From assembly GCA_900660155.1 (NCBI GenBank), contig CABFPE010000348.1:68307-132306 (forward strand): 64,000 bases of DNA. Direction: 5' to 3'. Below, piece after piece: positions 22,699 through 32,784 of this stretch. The notes under the pieces are model-generated. The model was given only the letters and a program-made list of their open reading frames with translations. It ran no database searches and was not told the origin of the DNA. How positions within the stretch are numbered: the stretch's first letter is position 1; each line of letters begins with the position of its first letter. The DNA is from Hofstenia miamia. Its lineage: Eukaryota; Xenacoelomorpha; Acoela; Hofsteniidae. A program made the translations under genes and the position numbers.

Positions 22699-23324
22699 TT
22701 AACACTAGAACTCCGAAAATTTAATACACCCTTTAATTCCTAATCCGGTCATAAATGACCAGTATTTGTGTAGCATTTATTACGGTGAGATTTATACAGG
22801 CATTCAGGTTCATATTTAATAAACACTGCTACTGCTATCTGATGCAATATCCCACATAATTTGATTAAGAGCCCGTTTTGCTGCTTCTCTTGCCACTAAT
22901 TTTTAACTAAAATGATCAAAACTGTTAAAAACATGCTCAATATAAAGTATATTACTCCATAAATTAGGCGCGTACCTAGGGGGGTCGTTGGGTGCGAACG
23001 ACCCCCTTTTTAGATGACCTGCCCTTTTTGGAATTAAAGTTACACCCCTAATAAACCATATTTGTTATTCCACGTGCGTGGTGTTATGAAATTTTCATAA
23101 TTATATTATATGTATTACATTACTGAACCATGATTGTTCATATACACATCACTAGAAAAAAAACTTTTTCATTTTTTGTAAAAAAAGAATACAAATGCCC
23201 TTTTCAGAAAAATCCGACCCCCTTATAAATTGCTAGGTACGCGCCTGTAAGTATAACTACACAAACGCATGCACTAAATGTTTAGTCTGGGTCACAAATG
23301 ACCGGTTCGGAGTTCTAGTGTTAA
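22699..23324. mobile_element. piggyBac-type MITE with TTAA target duplications
   Basis: TTAA (22699-22702) is followed by CACTAGAACTCCGAA. The right end reads TTCGGAGTTCTAGTG followed by TTAA (23321-23324). The 15-bp terminal inverted repeats match exactly. Inside them GGTCATAAATGACC and GGTCACAAATGACC form further palindromes. TTAA targets with such ends are typical of the piggyBac superfamily. The element is noncoding and carries another MITE at 22966-23246. It does not share its terminal sequence with the coding piggyBac at 36.8 kb (CCCTCTACTGC), so another transposase mobilised it. Confidence 0.85.
22966..23246. mobile_element. MITE nested in the piggyBac-type MITE
   Basis: The element starts AGGCGCGTACCTAG and ends CTAGGTACGCGCCT, an exact inverted repeat. 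Near the left end GGGGTCGTTGGGTGCGAACGACCCC forms a strong hairpin. A second copy lies inverted at 23696-23927. There is no open frame, and the superfamily is not clear: I see no convincing target duplication. G+C-rich ends contrast with the AT-rich surroundings. Confidence 0.75.
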
Positions 23325-23695
23325 GTATAGCAAATTCCAGGTTTGAATTGCACATCAATGAAAGATCCCTTTAAAACGTTTTCTTATACTTAACACATGT
23401 AAAAAGTATTGATTTTTAATTCTGTTTATTTTAATCACATTATTGGGTGGTAGGTTTTGCTTAGTCTGCATAAAACAACAGTCAAGAATCAAGTAATAAT
23501 ATGAATGGAATTTAGGACATAATTCATTATGATTTGCCTTAAAAATAATTCAATGATTGCGCCACAGCAAGCAGACCCTTAATGCTGTACCTACGTTCAA
23601 TCAAATGATTATATCATATCTGTTCTCTTAAAATCATTTAGATTTAGCTAGCAAACCAAGCAGTCCGTTCATTTCTTTGCATTGCAACACTCTTC

Positions 23696-23927
23696 AGGCG
23701 CGTACCTAGCAATTTATAAGGGGTCGGATTTTTCTGAAAAGGGCATTTCTATTCTGTTTTTAAAAAAATGAAGAAGTTATTTTTCTAGTGATGTGTATAT
23801 TAACAATCATGGTTCAGTAATGTAATACATATAATATAAAATATGAAAATTTTATAACACCACGCACGTGGAATAACAAATATGGTTTACCAAAAGGGCA
23901 GTTCATCTAAAAAGGGGGGTCGTTCTG
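23696..23927. mobile_element. Second, truncated copy of the GGCGCGTACC MITE, opposite orientation
   Basis: AGGCGCGTACCTAGCAATTT begins the copy. It then follows the reverse complement of 22980-23246 (GGGTCGGATTTTTCTG, CCACGCACGTGGAATAAC) and ends at GGGGGGTCGTTC, before the hairpin and the other terminal repeat. After it comes TGGCAGTGCCAGAACA, itself a small palindrome. The copies differ by short indels and substitutions. Confidence 0.75.
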
Positions 23928-25529
23928 GCAGTGCCAGAACAGAATATATTTGGGAAAATGTTTATTTCACATTTTTTATTCCATAGATTCCTTGTAGAAA
24001 TTCTTAAATATAAATAGCCATTTGTTTTTCTCCGATAGATATTAGAAAATTTATTGAAATTGCAGATCAAAGATGAATTTTCCTAATAATGCGCACCTAA
24101 ATATTTATTTGAAAATAACATTTAACTTGGATCATTTAAGAGTGATATCCCCGACAAAAACCAACTGTCATAAATGCATCCTAACTCACCATATGATGTC
24201 ACAGGTGTCTGATATTCTATAGAGGCGCTTTTACGTTTCTGATGTTCTAGAGATGTCTCATTAGTTTATCGCTGATACATCTCATGAGATTACATTGAGA
24301 TGCCATTTTGCCATTTCAGGCTTAATGTTTAATTCAGCAATGTAAGAATAATTTATGCAAAGTGTCAGCAATATCTTTGAATGTTTGAAAATTAGTAAAA
24401 CTGCTTTTTATATTCTTTTATGTTGCATCAAAAGATTATTATTTCTACTTTTTTCAAAATTAAAATGATTAATTTCAATTTATTATTGCCAAAATTATGA
24501 CCAAATTTCTATCAATCATATTGAGTAAATTAGTAATTACATGTCTTGTACTGTAATGCATTGTCCATACAAGCAGTATTGTGTCATATTATAATGCTAT
24601 TCCTTTGTTGTATAGTTTATTCATTGCTCTTTAATAAATTTGCTAATGATGAACTGTTATATGGACTTAAAATGCACTGACATAATGTAATTTGCTGCTA
24701 TAAATGATGTTGCTGTGACATTCATTAACCTATCTATTTTTTACATTCTCAAAGTATCTCATTACAATAAAATCTCAAACCCATCTGCTGAGACAACCTA
24801 AGAACATATGGTTTCTCAATGAGACATTCTAGAGATATTATTTTGGATGGACATTAAGACAGATTTTGGATAATTTTATTATGCATTGTGATGCCTTGTG
24901 ATATTGCTAGGATGGCAATTATGTTTTGAGGATATCGTGGGGACTTCTCAATTTTGTCTGGGAATATTTTGAAATAAATTATGCACTCACATTGAGGCCA
25001 GTTTCACATCGTTGAACAAATCCAGTTTACTAGAATTATTAAATTTTAAAAACTTTGAGCAATATAAATGTAATTATCCTCAGCTGTTATTTTCTGATTT
25101 AAATTTCTACTCCAATTTTCTCAATCTTGAAAAACTTTGTAATTAATCTCAAGTTTGCTACCATTGTCATGGCTCCAATTGTAAATCACAAAATTCTTAT
25201 TCTATTTTTTGAAATGCATGATTTGTTGACTGCCTTAACTGAGATTTGTAATTATTTGATTTAATACAAACTATTTAAGTTTGAGCAGCCTCTGCAGAAC
25301 AATTATTTTCTGTTTAAAGAAAACAAATTCAATAACAGCCGATTAGAGGAGAAAAAACTACAGAAATCATTAACTATTTTTTTCTTGAAAATGACTTACT
25401 AAAAGAACTGCAGAACTAATCTTATTTCTATAATTATAATATGATTAACGATAAATTTTGTCTCATGCATTTCAAATACGAATAAATTTTTCATGGTTTA
25501 TTACTTATATTAATTTTGTTACCTAAAAA
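23928..25529. other. Noncoding AT-rich stretch
   Basis: No supported gene. The short words GAGATGTCTCA / TGAGATGC / ATGAGACATTCTAGAGATATT recur between 24230 and 24840, suggesting an old dispersed repeat around the words 'tgagac' and 'tctagagat'. I could not define its ends. Confidence 0.35.
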
Positions 25530-25930
25530 AATTGTTGACTATCTTTTGATTGCACGAGCCACCACTGGATCTAAGCAGGATATAGCTACAAATTTATTAG
25601 AATCTAGGGACTCTCTCCATTTTTCAGTAGCATTCGCTAGTTAATCAGTTGAGAAATTTTTGCGAAATCCAATTTGCATGTTTGATAATAAATTATACTT
25701 ATTTAAATGTTTCATTGTATGATTGCGCAATAATTCTTGGAATGTTTTGCTTTTTGCATAAGTAGTTGAAATTTGCCGATAATTAGTGGCAATTGATGGA
25801 TCGTTTCTTTTGAAAAGAGGATTAAATTTAAGCGATTTGCAATGATATCTTCAATAGTTTTATGAACCCAGGAGGGAATGCTTGAATTCGATGAATGACC
25901 TACGCCATTTAATGTTCGAAGCATTTCTAG
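25530..25930 (-). pseudogene. Non-LTR retrotransposon (LINE) reverse transcriptase scrap
   Basis: On the minus strand one frame reads HKTIEDIIANRLNLIL (the segment of LINE RTs before the fingers-palm junction). After a frame change it reads MQIGFRKNFSTD, then LANATEKWRESLDSNKFVAI and SCLD. These fit the conserved order of CR1/Jockey-type RT: an IIANRL-like helix, a QFGFRKxxST motif, an AL-rich helix, and a LD(L)SKAFD-like catalytic start. Both ends are truncated and several stops are present. No endonuclease or 3' tail is attached. Confidence 0.6.
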
Positions 25931-26094
25931 CGTTTTTAAATGAGGGCAAATTCTTGATGGTTCGAAAATTCATAAAATGTTTATAAGCTTTGTTCTTTTC
26001 GCGATAAGCTTTGTTTATTCAATGATTTGTTTTGTTCCATTTCACAATAAGCTTTGTTCTTTTTACTCTCTGTATACTACCATTAGTAAATATG

Positions 26095-26204
26095 CTTGGA
26101 AAATTTGGCAAGTAATTGCCAAATATTTGGATAAAACTGTACATTTTTTTGTAAATTGGAACTTTCCAAATATTTGGCAAATATTTGCCAAATAATTTCC
26201 AAGG
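26095..26204. repeat. 110-bp foldback element
   Basis: CTTGGAAAATTTGGCAAGTA at the left and its near-complement ending AATAATTTCCAAG at the right form long imperfect inverted repeats (about 37-41 bp each) around a 32-bp loop. Inside the arms TTGGCAAATATTTGCCAA is itself palindromic. No target duplication is obvious. It has the form of a foldback MITE. Confidence 0.6.
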
Positions 26205-26286
26205 TATTCTTATTTGAAAAATTTGTACATTCCTTAAATTACAGCTTCTTTAATGAAATATATTTTTAAAATCCATATAACGCAAT

Positions 26287-26288
<2 letters not shown>

Positions 26289-26322
<34 letters not shown>

Positions 26323-26345
26323 TGTGTGTGTGTGTTCATGCATGN
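26289..26345. repeat. (TA)n(GT)n microsatellite ending at a single-n join
   Basis: An uninterrupted TA run followed by a short GTGTGTGTGT run ends at CATG, then n (26345), then CATG. The n marks where the assembler could not resolve the repeat. Confidence 0.85.
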
Positions 26346-27211
26346 CATGAAATAGTTTAGCAGAATTATAAATGCTTAAATTGTAATGCATTTTGAGCAC
26401 ATTTTTATGGAATATAAGCAAACGAAATTGGTTTAACTGCTGTCTCATTAAAGTAAATTTCAAATATTGACTGACTTGTCAATGCTTTCTTCCTATTTGA
26501 AGTTTTTTGAAACCCTTAGAACAATGTTCAATTTCAATTGATAGTGTGACCAGCATTTTGAAGCCTCAATAACATTTTAAGTATTTTCTTGCTTTTGAAT
26601 AAAGCACGAGTGTGTTATAAAGCTCTAGATAGATGCTAGTATCAAAACTTTGATATAAAACCAACCAGAGGCCGATTAATCACAAAACATGCTCTATTAG
26701 ACCAATTATTTGGTAATAGAAATTTATAGCACTAACAGAAGAAGACGTAGCCATAATCTCAGTTACTGCATAGGCCTACATAGTCATTATTGGAATGACA
26801 CTGAAAATGAGTTTGTAAGCTTGTAGGCAAGTTTGAGTCTTGAGATATTGGTCAGCAAACTGTATCAAATAAACTTTTCAGCAAACTGTGTTAGGCTGGG
26901 TCTGACAATTTCAATAAAAGTTTCTAGGGCTGGTTGGTTCAGGCTTTGGCTTGGGAAATTTACATCTTCAGAAATGTGATTGATAATATTCTAAGATATA
27001 TTTCTATTTTTTGTTGGGTTAAAGACAATTTATTGTTCGTAGCTCACTAGCTAATGAAGAAATTTTAAGAACTTTCTACTGCATTATTATTTTAAAATTA
27101 CGAATGGCTATAATTAGATTTCTATCATAATCTCAACTAACATACCTTTAATTTAATATTTTGTAATAGGTCATTAAAATATTTTAGTGATAGCTTTCAC
27201 AATAATATCCC

Positions 27212-30200
27212 ATGGCTATGTCTCGAAATCTGCCTACCTTACCTGATGATATATTGATAGAAATATTTAGCTATTTTTCTACAACTATCCTATGCAGATC
27301 AATATCGAAGGTGTGCAGGCGCTGGTAAGTAGTAAAGAAAAGCAGGGTTGTGTATATGCAGCTTTCTAATAATAATCATTTTTCAATGACTTTTTACACT
27401 TTTCTATTGATTTTGATAAGAAAAAAGGTGTTTTTTAGAAATTCTGGATTTTACAGCCATGGGTCAAAAAAACTGCGGCCATACTGTTTCACGTCAGATC
27501 AACAGGTACAGGTCTCATTAAAAATTTTAGCATTACATTAAAGAAAAAAGAAAATACTTTTCCAAAATTATTTTCCTTAAAATGTTAAAGTAGTTCGATT
27601 GGATGTTGTATTTACAGATATGTCTTGTTCATACATAATCAACGCATAGAATTTAAATGGATCTGCAGGAGCACCTTGTAAAGTATATCGAAATCTAATT
27701 TCATTGATAGCATTTCGAGATGTATCTTTTTGCTTAGATAAATCAAATACAATTATTCCATATTTCTCCTTAAAATCAGAAGGCTTGATAAATGTACCTG
27801 TTGAAAAGTCATTGACACCGTCATTATATCTAACAAATTCTGTATATAATCTTGGAAATTCACTAGTTGGATGAATCTCTACCTGTGGATAAAAATTATC
27901 GTTTCCTAATTCTAACTGACATGAAGAAATNNNNNNNNNNNNNNNNNNNNNNNNNNNNNNNNNNNNNNNNNNNNNNNNNNNNNNNNNNNNNNNNNNNNNN
28001 NNNNNNNNNNNNNNNNNNNNNNNNNNNNNNNNNNNNNNNNNNNNNNNNNNNNNNNNNNNNNNNNNNNNNNNNNNNNNNNNNNNNNNNNNNNNNNNNNNNN
28101 NNNNNNNNNNNNNNNNNNNNNNNNNNNNNNNNNNNNNNNNNNNNNNNNNNNNNNNNNNNNNNNNNNNNNNNNNNNNNNNNNNNNNNNNNNNNNNNNNNNN
28201 NNNNNNNNNNNNNNNNNNNNNNNNNNNNNNNNNNNNNNNNNNNNNNNNNNNNNNNNNNNNNNNNNNNNNNNNNNNNNNNNNNNNNNNNNNNNNNNNNNNN
28301 NNNNNNNNNNNNNNNNNNNNNNNNNNNNNNNNNNNNNNNNNNNNNNNNNNNNNNNNNNNNNNNNNNNNNNNNNNNNNNNNNNNNNNNNNNNNNNNNNNNN
28401 NNNNNNNNNNNNNNNNNNNNNNNNNNNNNNNNNNNNNNNNNNNNNNNNNNNNNNNNNNNNNNNNNNNNNNNNNNNNNNNNNNNNNNNNNNNNNNNNNNNN
28501 NNNNNNNNNNNNNNNNNNNNNNNNNNNNNNNNNNNNNNNNNNNNNNNNNNNNNNNNNNNNNNNNNNNNNNNNNNNNNNNNNNNNNNNNNNNNNNNNNNNN
28601 NNNNNNNNNNNNNNNNNNNNNNNNNNNNNNNNNNNNNNNNNNNNNNNNNNNNNNNNNNNNNNNNNNNNNNNNNNNNNNNNNNNNNNNNNNNNNNNNNNNN
28701 NNNNNNNNNNNNNNNNNNNNNNNNNNNNNNNNNNNNNNNNNNNNNNNNNNNNNNNNNNNNNNNNNNNNNNNNNNNNNNNNNNNNNNNNNNNNNNNNNNNN
28801 NNNNNNNNNNNNNNNNNNNNNNNNNNNNNNNNNNNNNNNNNNNNNNNNNNNNNNNNNNNNNNNNNNNNNNNNNNNNNNNNNNNNNNNNNNNNNNNNNNNN
28901 NNNNNNNNNNNNNNNNNNNNNNNNNNNNNNAATCCTAATTAATTAGGTAAGAATGCAAGATTGTTTAAAATTTAAAAAATTAGTAAAAACTACTTACAGT
29001 GATATGTGAGAATGGATGGATAAATGAACTTTTTCCACCAGATGTACAAAGCAATTGGAGTATCCAATTTTAAACACATGTTGCGCTTTTCAAGTATACT
29101 TGTTTTCTTAGAAAATAATGTTAGCAAGTAAGTATCAGTTGAATAATTCACACAAGTTACACAATTTTAATAAATTTCAAAACACATGTTACACTTTCAA
29201 AAACGATCCACGTACGTAAAATGTCTGCCGATCAGCCTTAAAAGATAGATTTTATAAAAAAATGCAAAAAATTGCTCGAAAACATATTGGTACATAGTTA
29301 AAATGAGGGTATAATTGAATAATTATTTATACGGGTATTGGCCGTAGTTTAGGGTTTGACCCATGGCTGCTAAATCCAGAATTTCTAAAAAACGCCTTTT
29401 TTCTTATCAAAATCAATAGAAAAGTGTAAAAAGTTATTGAAAACTGATTATTGTTAGAAAGCTGCATATACACAACCCTGCTTTTCTTTACTACTCTGGT
29501 ACAAACTCAGCCATGAAAAAGAACTTTGGAAAAATATTAGCATACTAAACATGTCAAGGTGTAAGCTATCAAAAAGATCATTTTTAAGTTTATTCCTGTA
29601 TAGAGACATATCTACTGCTATTTCTTTTTCCATAGAAGGACGCAACTTCTTTACCAATTATATGCTAATGAAACTGGTCAAGATTAATCCATATCTTCAA
29701 AGTCTTTCCTTATCAAACTGTTATAATCTAAGTGATAAAGGCCTAATTTGCTTATCAAAGCTTACCAAATTGCAAAACCTTAGTATTTCAGAATGTTATG
29801 GCATTTCGGATAAATCCATTATTCACATCACACAGGCATTGCCTGGAATACAGCATCTTTGTTTATATGATTGCGTGTCTTTAACTGAAGAGTCACTCTA
29901 TTCCATCAGACATTTATCGAATTTATCCCACTTAGATATTTCAGTTTTTGATCTTGATTATGATATTATAGTGCAAATGTCTGCCCATATTCAGAATGTA
30001 TCTTATTTGCGAACAACTATTGTTTGTGATGATCTTTGGGATGAGGCAATATCGTCATTGTTCTTCAGAAATTTATCTACAATTGATTTATCTTACCTTG
30101 GAGAAACGGGAGATTCCCATTTTGCCACTTTGGTAAAGAACAACAAAAGTTTGAAGTGTATTAGACTATATGAGTGCGATATTTCAGGAAGTTTTATTTA

Positions 30201-30843
30201 TCAACAACAAAGCATTAAGAAATTAATAATGCCCCAATGCAATTATCTTAGTAAAAAATTTTATGAATATTTCAGAAAAGATTTTGATCTTGAAGAGCTG
30301 GAGATTACCATAAATGAAAATTGTGATTTCAACACCAATTTCTCATCAGTAAGCAGACTAAAAGTACTGTTTGATTCTCAAGATTTGCCTGGATATCAGT
30401 TTTATAAGCTCAAAAATCTCATTGAATTAAATATAATGGTAAATGGCAGAGAAGATATTGAACAGATACACTTAGAACTCATATTAGCTACCTGTGAAAA
30501 TTTAGTCAAGCTGAAAATTTCAGATCTAAGATTTTCATGTTCAAAAAGCTTAGAGCTCTCAAAAAATTTGAGTATTCGTGAATTTCGGGGAATCGCTCTT
30601 ACAAATGTTGATGAATTACTGTTTTTGAAGTTAGCTACAGCCCTACCAAATTTAGTTACTGCTGAATTCTCACTCAATAAGAATATCAACACGCAAATGC
30701 TTCAAATTTTTTGCGCCCACTGCAAATTAGTTAAGTTTTTAGAAACATATGACACAAATGCACAATTAGAAACTCTACGAAATATTCTTAAACAAGAGCA
30801 CCCTGGTATCTATGTTAATGTTGATGACTGCGGTTATAAATAA
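27212..30843 (+). CDS. F-box/leucine-rich-repeat protein, F-box exon split by a Polinton-like insertion
   Basis: Coding begins at ATG 27212 (an in-frame stop lies just upstream). It runs to 27327 and resumes at 29502, ending at TAA 30841-30843. Omitting 27328-29495 and one copy of the 6-bp duplication leaves one open frame of 486 codons (485 aa). Residues 9-60 form an F-box: LPDDILIEIFSYFSTT, then VCRRW, then after the insertion KELWKNISI. The rest (about 75-470) consists of leucine-rich repeats of the cysteine-containing type (LQSLSLSNCYNLSDKGL; LQNLSISECYGISDKSI; IQHLCLYDCVSLTEESL). Such proteins are substrate receptors of SCF ubiquitin ligases: the F-box binds Skp1 and the LRRs bind the target. 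There is no signal peptide or membrane segment. An AATAAA overlaps the stop. If the insertion is spliced (donor 27325, acceptor 29510) the product loses four residues at the conserved Trp but stays in frame. It is otherwise intact. Confidence 0.88.
27328..27484 (+). repeat. Left terminal inverted repeat of the Polinton-like element
   Basis: It pairs with 29336-29495. The terminus AGTAGTAAAG follows the target copy CTGGTA, so the junction reads CTG/GTAAGT, a consensus splice donor. Similarity fades after GGGTCAAA at about 27471 and ends near GCGGCCATAC. Confidence 0.9.
27577..27930 (-). CDS. C-terminal part of a probable double-jelly-roll capsid protein
   Basis: A minus-strand frame enters from the N gap and ends at TAA 27577-27579: 117 residues with no interruption. 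Recognisable text is FPRLYTEFVRYN, then KYGIIVFDLSKQKDTSRNAI, then IRFRYTLQG and FYALIMYEQDISVN near the C-terminus. The arrangement of FDLSKQ, a basic beta strand, and a hydrophobic YALIM strand followed by a polar tail fits the last jelly roll of Polinton/adintovirus-type major capsid proteins as I know them. This is a judgement from pattern, not a search. In that family the protein forms the hexameric capsomer. The intact frame contrasts with the decayed retroelements of this window and suggests a young element. Confidence 0.5.
   Translation of the reverse strand: MSSCQLELGNDNFYPQVEIHPTSEFPRLYTEFVRYNDGVNDFSTGTFIKPSDFKEKYGIIVFDLSKQKDTSRNAINEIRFRYTLQGAPADPFKFYALIMYEQDISVNTTSNRTTLTF
27931..28930. 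other. 1000-N assembly gap inside the Polinton-like element
   Basis: Exactly 1000 unknown bases. A round number usually denotes a gap of estimated or unknown size, so the missing core could be many kilobases. Reading frames drawn across it are meaningless. Confidence 0.95.
28985..29100 (-). other. Short P-loop-like open segment right of the gap
   Basis: On the minus strand a frame just inside the right repeat contains LCTSGGKSSFI, resembling a Walker A (P-loop) motif. It is followed after a few codons by CACT/GTAAGT, a donor-like site, at about 29001. Polintons carry a packaging ATPase with a P-loop, so this might be its start. The segment is under 40 codons and closed upstream by a TAA, so the assignment is weak. 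Confidence 0.2.
29336..29495 (-). repeat. Right terminal inverted repeat of the Polinton-like element
   Basis: It is the reverse complement of 27328-27484 apart from a handful of substitutions and an indel at the inner end. Its last 20 bases (CTGCTTTTCTTTACTACT on the gene strand) are pyrimidine-rich and contain TTACTAC, resembling a branch point and polypyrimidine tract. The next AG is in the host exon at 29509-29510. Confidence 0.9.
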
Positions 30844-32270
30844 ATTCATTGAATGCGTTTATTGATTTATAGGGAACTAGGAAACTCTGTCTGAAACGTC
30901 CCAATAGGGTCGCATTCTATTATTCACAGATTCCACTAAATCCCTAAGTAAATTCAAGTATTATGAAACAGGCTCCATTGCTTTGTTGTCCGTACTTTGC
31001 AATGTTAAAAATCGGTCTAGGTTTGCTAAACTAAGAAAACCTATATGCTTAAGAACTTATACTTGCCATCTCCCACCCCAAACAACTCATTGCATATGTA
31101 GTAGTAATAAACAATAATTTCCCTATTATATAAGAAAATTTAAGCAGGAATTTCACTGTGCAGATGATCTACATATAGATTTTATAATAAGAAATGCAAA
31201 AAAAGCATTTTATTGAAATACTTAATATAACCAATATCAGATATTTCCTACATTTACGATTTTTTATGAATCCATTACATTTTCTTTGAGATAATATCCT
31301 ATATATAATATGATAAATTAATTGTTTTCCAAACAAAATTACTTAGAAACTGCCAAAATTATTTGTGAGAGAATGATGTAGCAGAGATTGAATGTGTGGG
31401 CCTTCAAGAGAGTTGAGGTTCAAAATTTGGTCATGCATCTAACTCTTGGATCAAAACTTTCAAAGTTAACTATATTCACAGCAAATTAAAGTTAGAATTT
31501 TATTAAAAGCATCTAAAATTTAAAGGATGAATTTAAGAATGTTTATATATAAAAATCTATATACAGCTTTAAGATAATTGAATTTGAAGAAAATTTGTTA
31601 CCCCAAACTTTGTTTGACCTATTGTATTGATTTAGAAATTATATTGAATAATTTGGTTACTTCTTGATATGTTAAACAAATTCTAAAATTTTTGTAAAAA
31701 ATGAATACTCGACTAATTTAATCAGAAAAGCAATAGAAAAAATATAGAATATAGTGAAAAAGATCAACAAAAGGGAGAATATGTTTATTAGAAATTGCCA
31801 TATATTTCTGAAACATCATGCAAATATATTTCACATCGCATCAAAAAAGAAAATAAAAGCTTAATGCATAAAATAAGAATAGGTTTTACAAGCAAAAAAC
31901 TAAGATTTAATCAAGAACAAAGACGATGCTCAAATATTTCTTAAGTCATCTGTAGTCTATATGATGAATGTAATATTTCATACATTTTACAAACTTCAAG
32001 ATATTTTGGAGTGTGCATTAATAAATGCTTAAAAGGCCCCATGCAAACAGAGATATAGCAAAATCAACATAGTGGAAAAGAAAGTAATTTTAAAATAATA
32101 GTTCAACATTAAAATTTAAATATGACAGAATCAATAGTATTAAGGAACATCAAATTGGAAATCAAACTTTAATGAACAATTAATTAATAATGAACTTTAT
32201 GTATTTTATTTAGATAAATTTTGTAGAATAGTATATTACTGCATTAAAATTCATTCTGATGACGCAAATG
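30844..32270. other. Noncoding stretch downstream of the F-box gene
   Basis: 3' flank of the F-box gene, then AT-rich DNA. The words CATCTCCCACCCC and CAGATGATCTACA (31068-31180) resemble arms of the foldback at 32271-32462, suggesting an older copy of that repeat. No gene is seen. Confidence 0.4.
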
Positions 32271-32462
32271 TAATATCTCCCACATGTGCTTTACATCCCT
32301 AATTATGCATAGAAACCTATTCTGGGGAAGTTACAGTGGGCAGATGATATTAATGAACACAAACCTGTGCTTAAACGGGTTCATTTGCATCTCCTGCTCA
32401 CAGTCATCTCCCTATAACAATAGGTCTCTATATTAAATTAGGGGTGCAAATGGGAGATATTA
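32271..32462. repeat. 192-bp foldback MITE
   Basis: It starts TAATATCTCCCA and ends TGGGAGATATTA. The arms remain roughly complementary for about 90 bp (CATCCCTAATT / AATTAGGGGTG; GAAACCTATT / AATAGGTCTC; GTGGGCAGATGATATT / GCATCTCCTGCTCACAG). If the outer TA is the target duplication, the form fits Tc1/mariner-derived MITEs. It is noncoding. Confidence 0.6.
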
Positions 32463-32784
32463 TGTAGAATCAACACTTAATAGATATTGAAAAGTAAAGA
32501 TTCCAGAATATCTCAGATCTACAATTTTTATGTATGAACATCAATAAATAATTTGTTAAACACCTAAATACTCATAATGCATTTAGACCTACAGCAAGAT
32601 ATGACAGGGTTGAAAGTTGAAGCAGAGCCATGCAATAAAGAATGAAGTTGTATCCAACAGCAATTGCCAATGCTATGCAAATGTCCCATGAACAAACACT
32701 CTCAGTGTCAGTGATTAATGTAGTATTGTGTGGGGCTCCCATGTGTTGCTTACCATTGACAAATTTGTATAATGATTGTTCTTA
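32463..32784. other. Short noncoding stretch
   Basis: No feature is recognised between the foldback and the LTR fragment. Reading frames here are short and lack gene-like composition. Confidence 0.4.

Larger units (their letters stand above)
27328..29495 (-). mobile_element. Polinton/Maverick-like element inserted in the F-box exon
   Basis: The ends are inverted repeats of about 157 bp (27328-27484 and 29336-29495). They start AGTAGTAAAGAAAAGC and differ at only a few positions over the first 140 bp. The insertion is flanked by a perfect 6-bp duplication, CTGGTA (27322-27327 and 29496-29501). Long terminal repeats starting 5'-AG and a 6-bp duplication are the established signature of Polintons (Mavericks). 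The one readable gene, at 27577-27930, looks like a capsid protein. Exactly 1000 Ns (27931-28930) fill the middle, so the true length is unknown. Complete Polintons are usually 15-20 kb. Integrase, DNA polymerase B and protease are not visible. A short internally deleted derivative cannot be excluded. Confidence 0.78.

Noticed and set aside
27867..28946. A 359-codon plus-strand reading frame
   Set aside because: It consists almost entirely of the 1000-N gap with a few codons on each side. The real coding signal there is on the minus strand.
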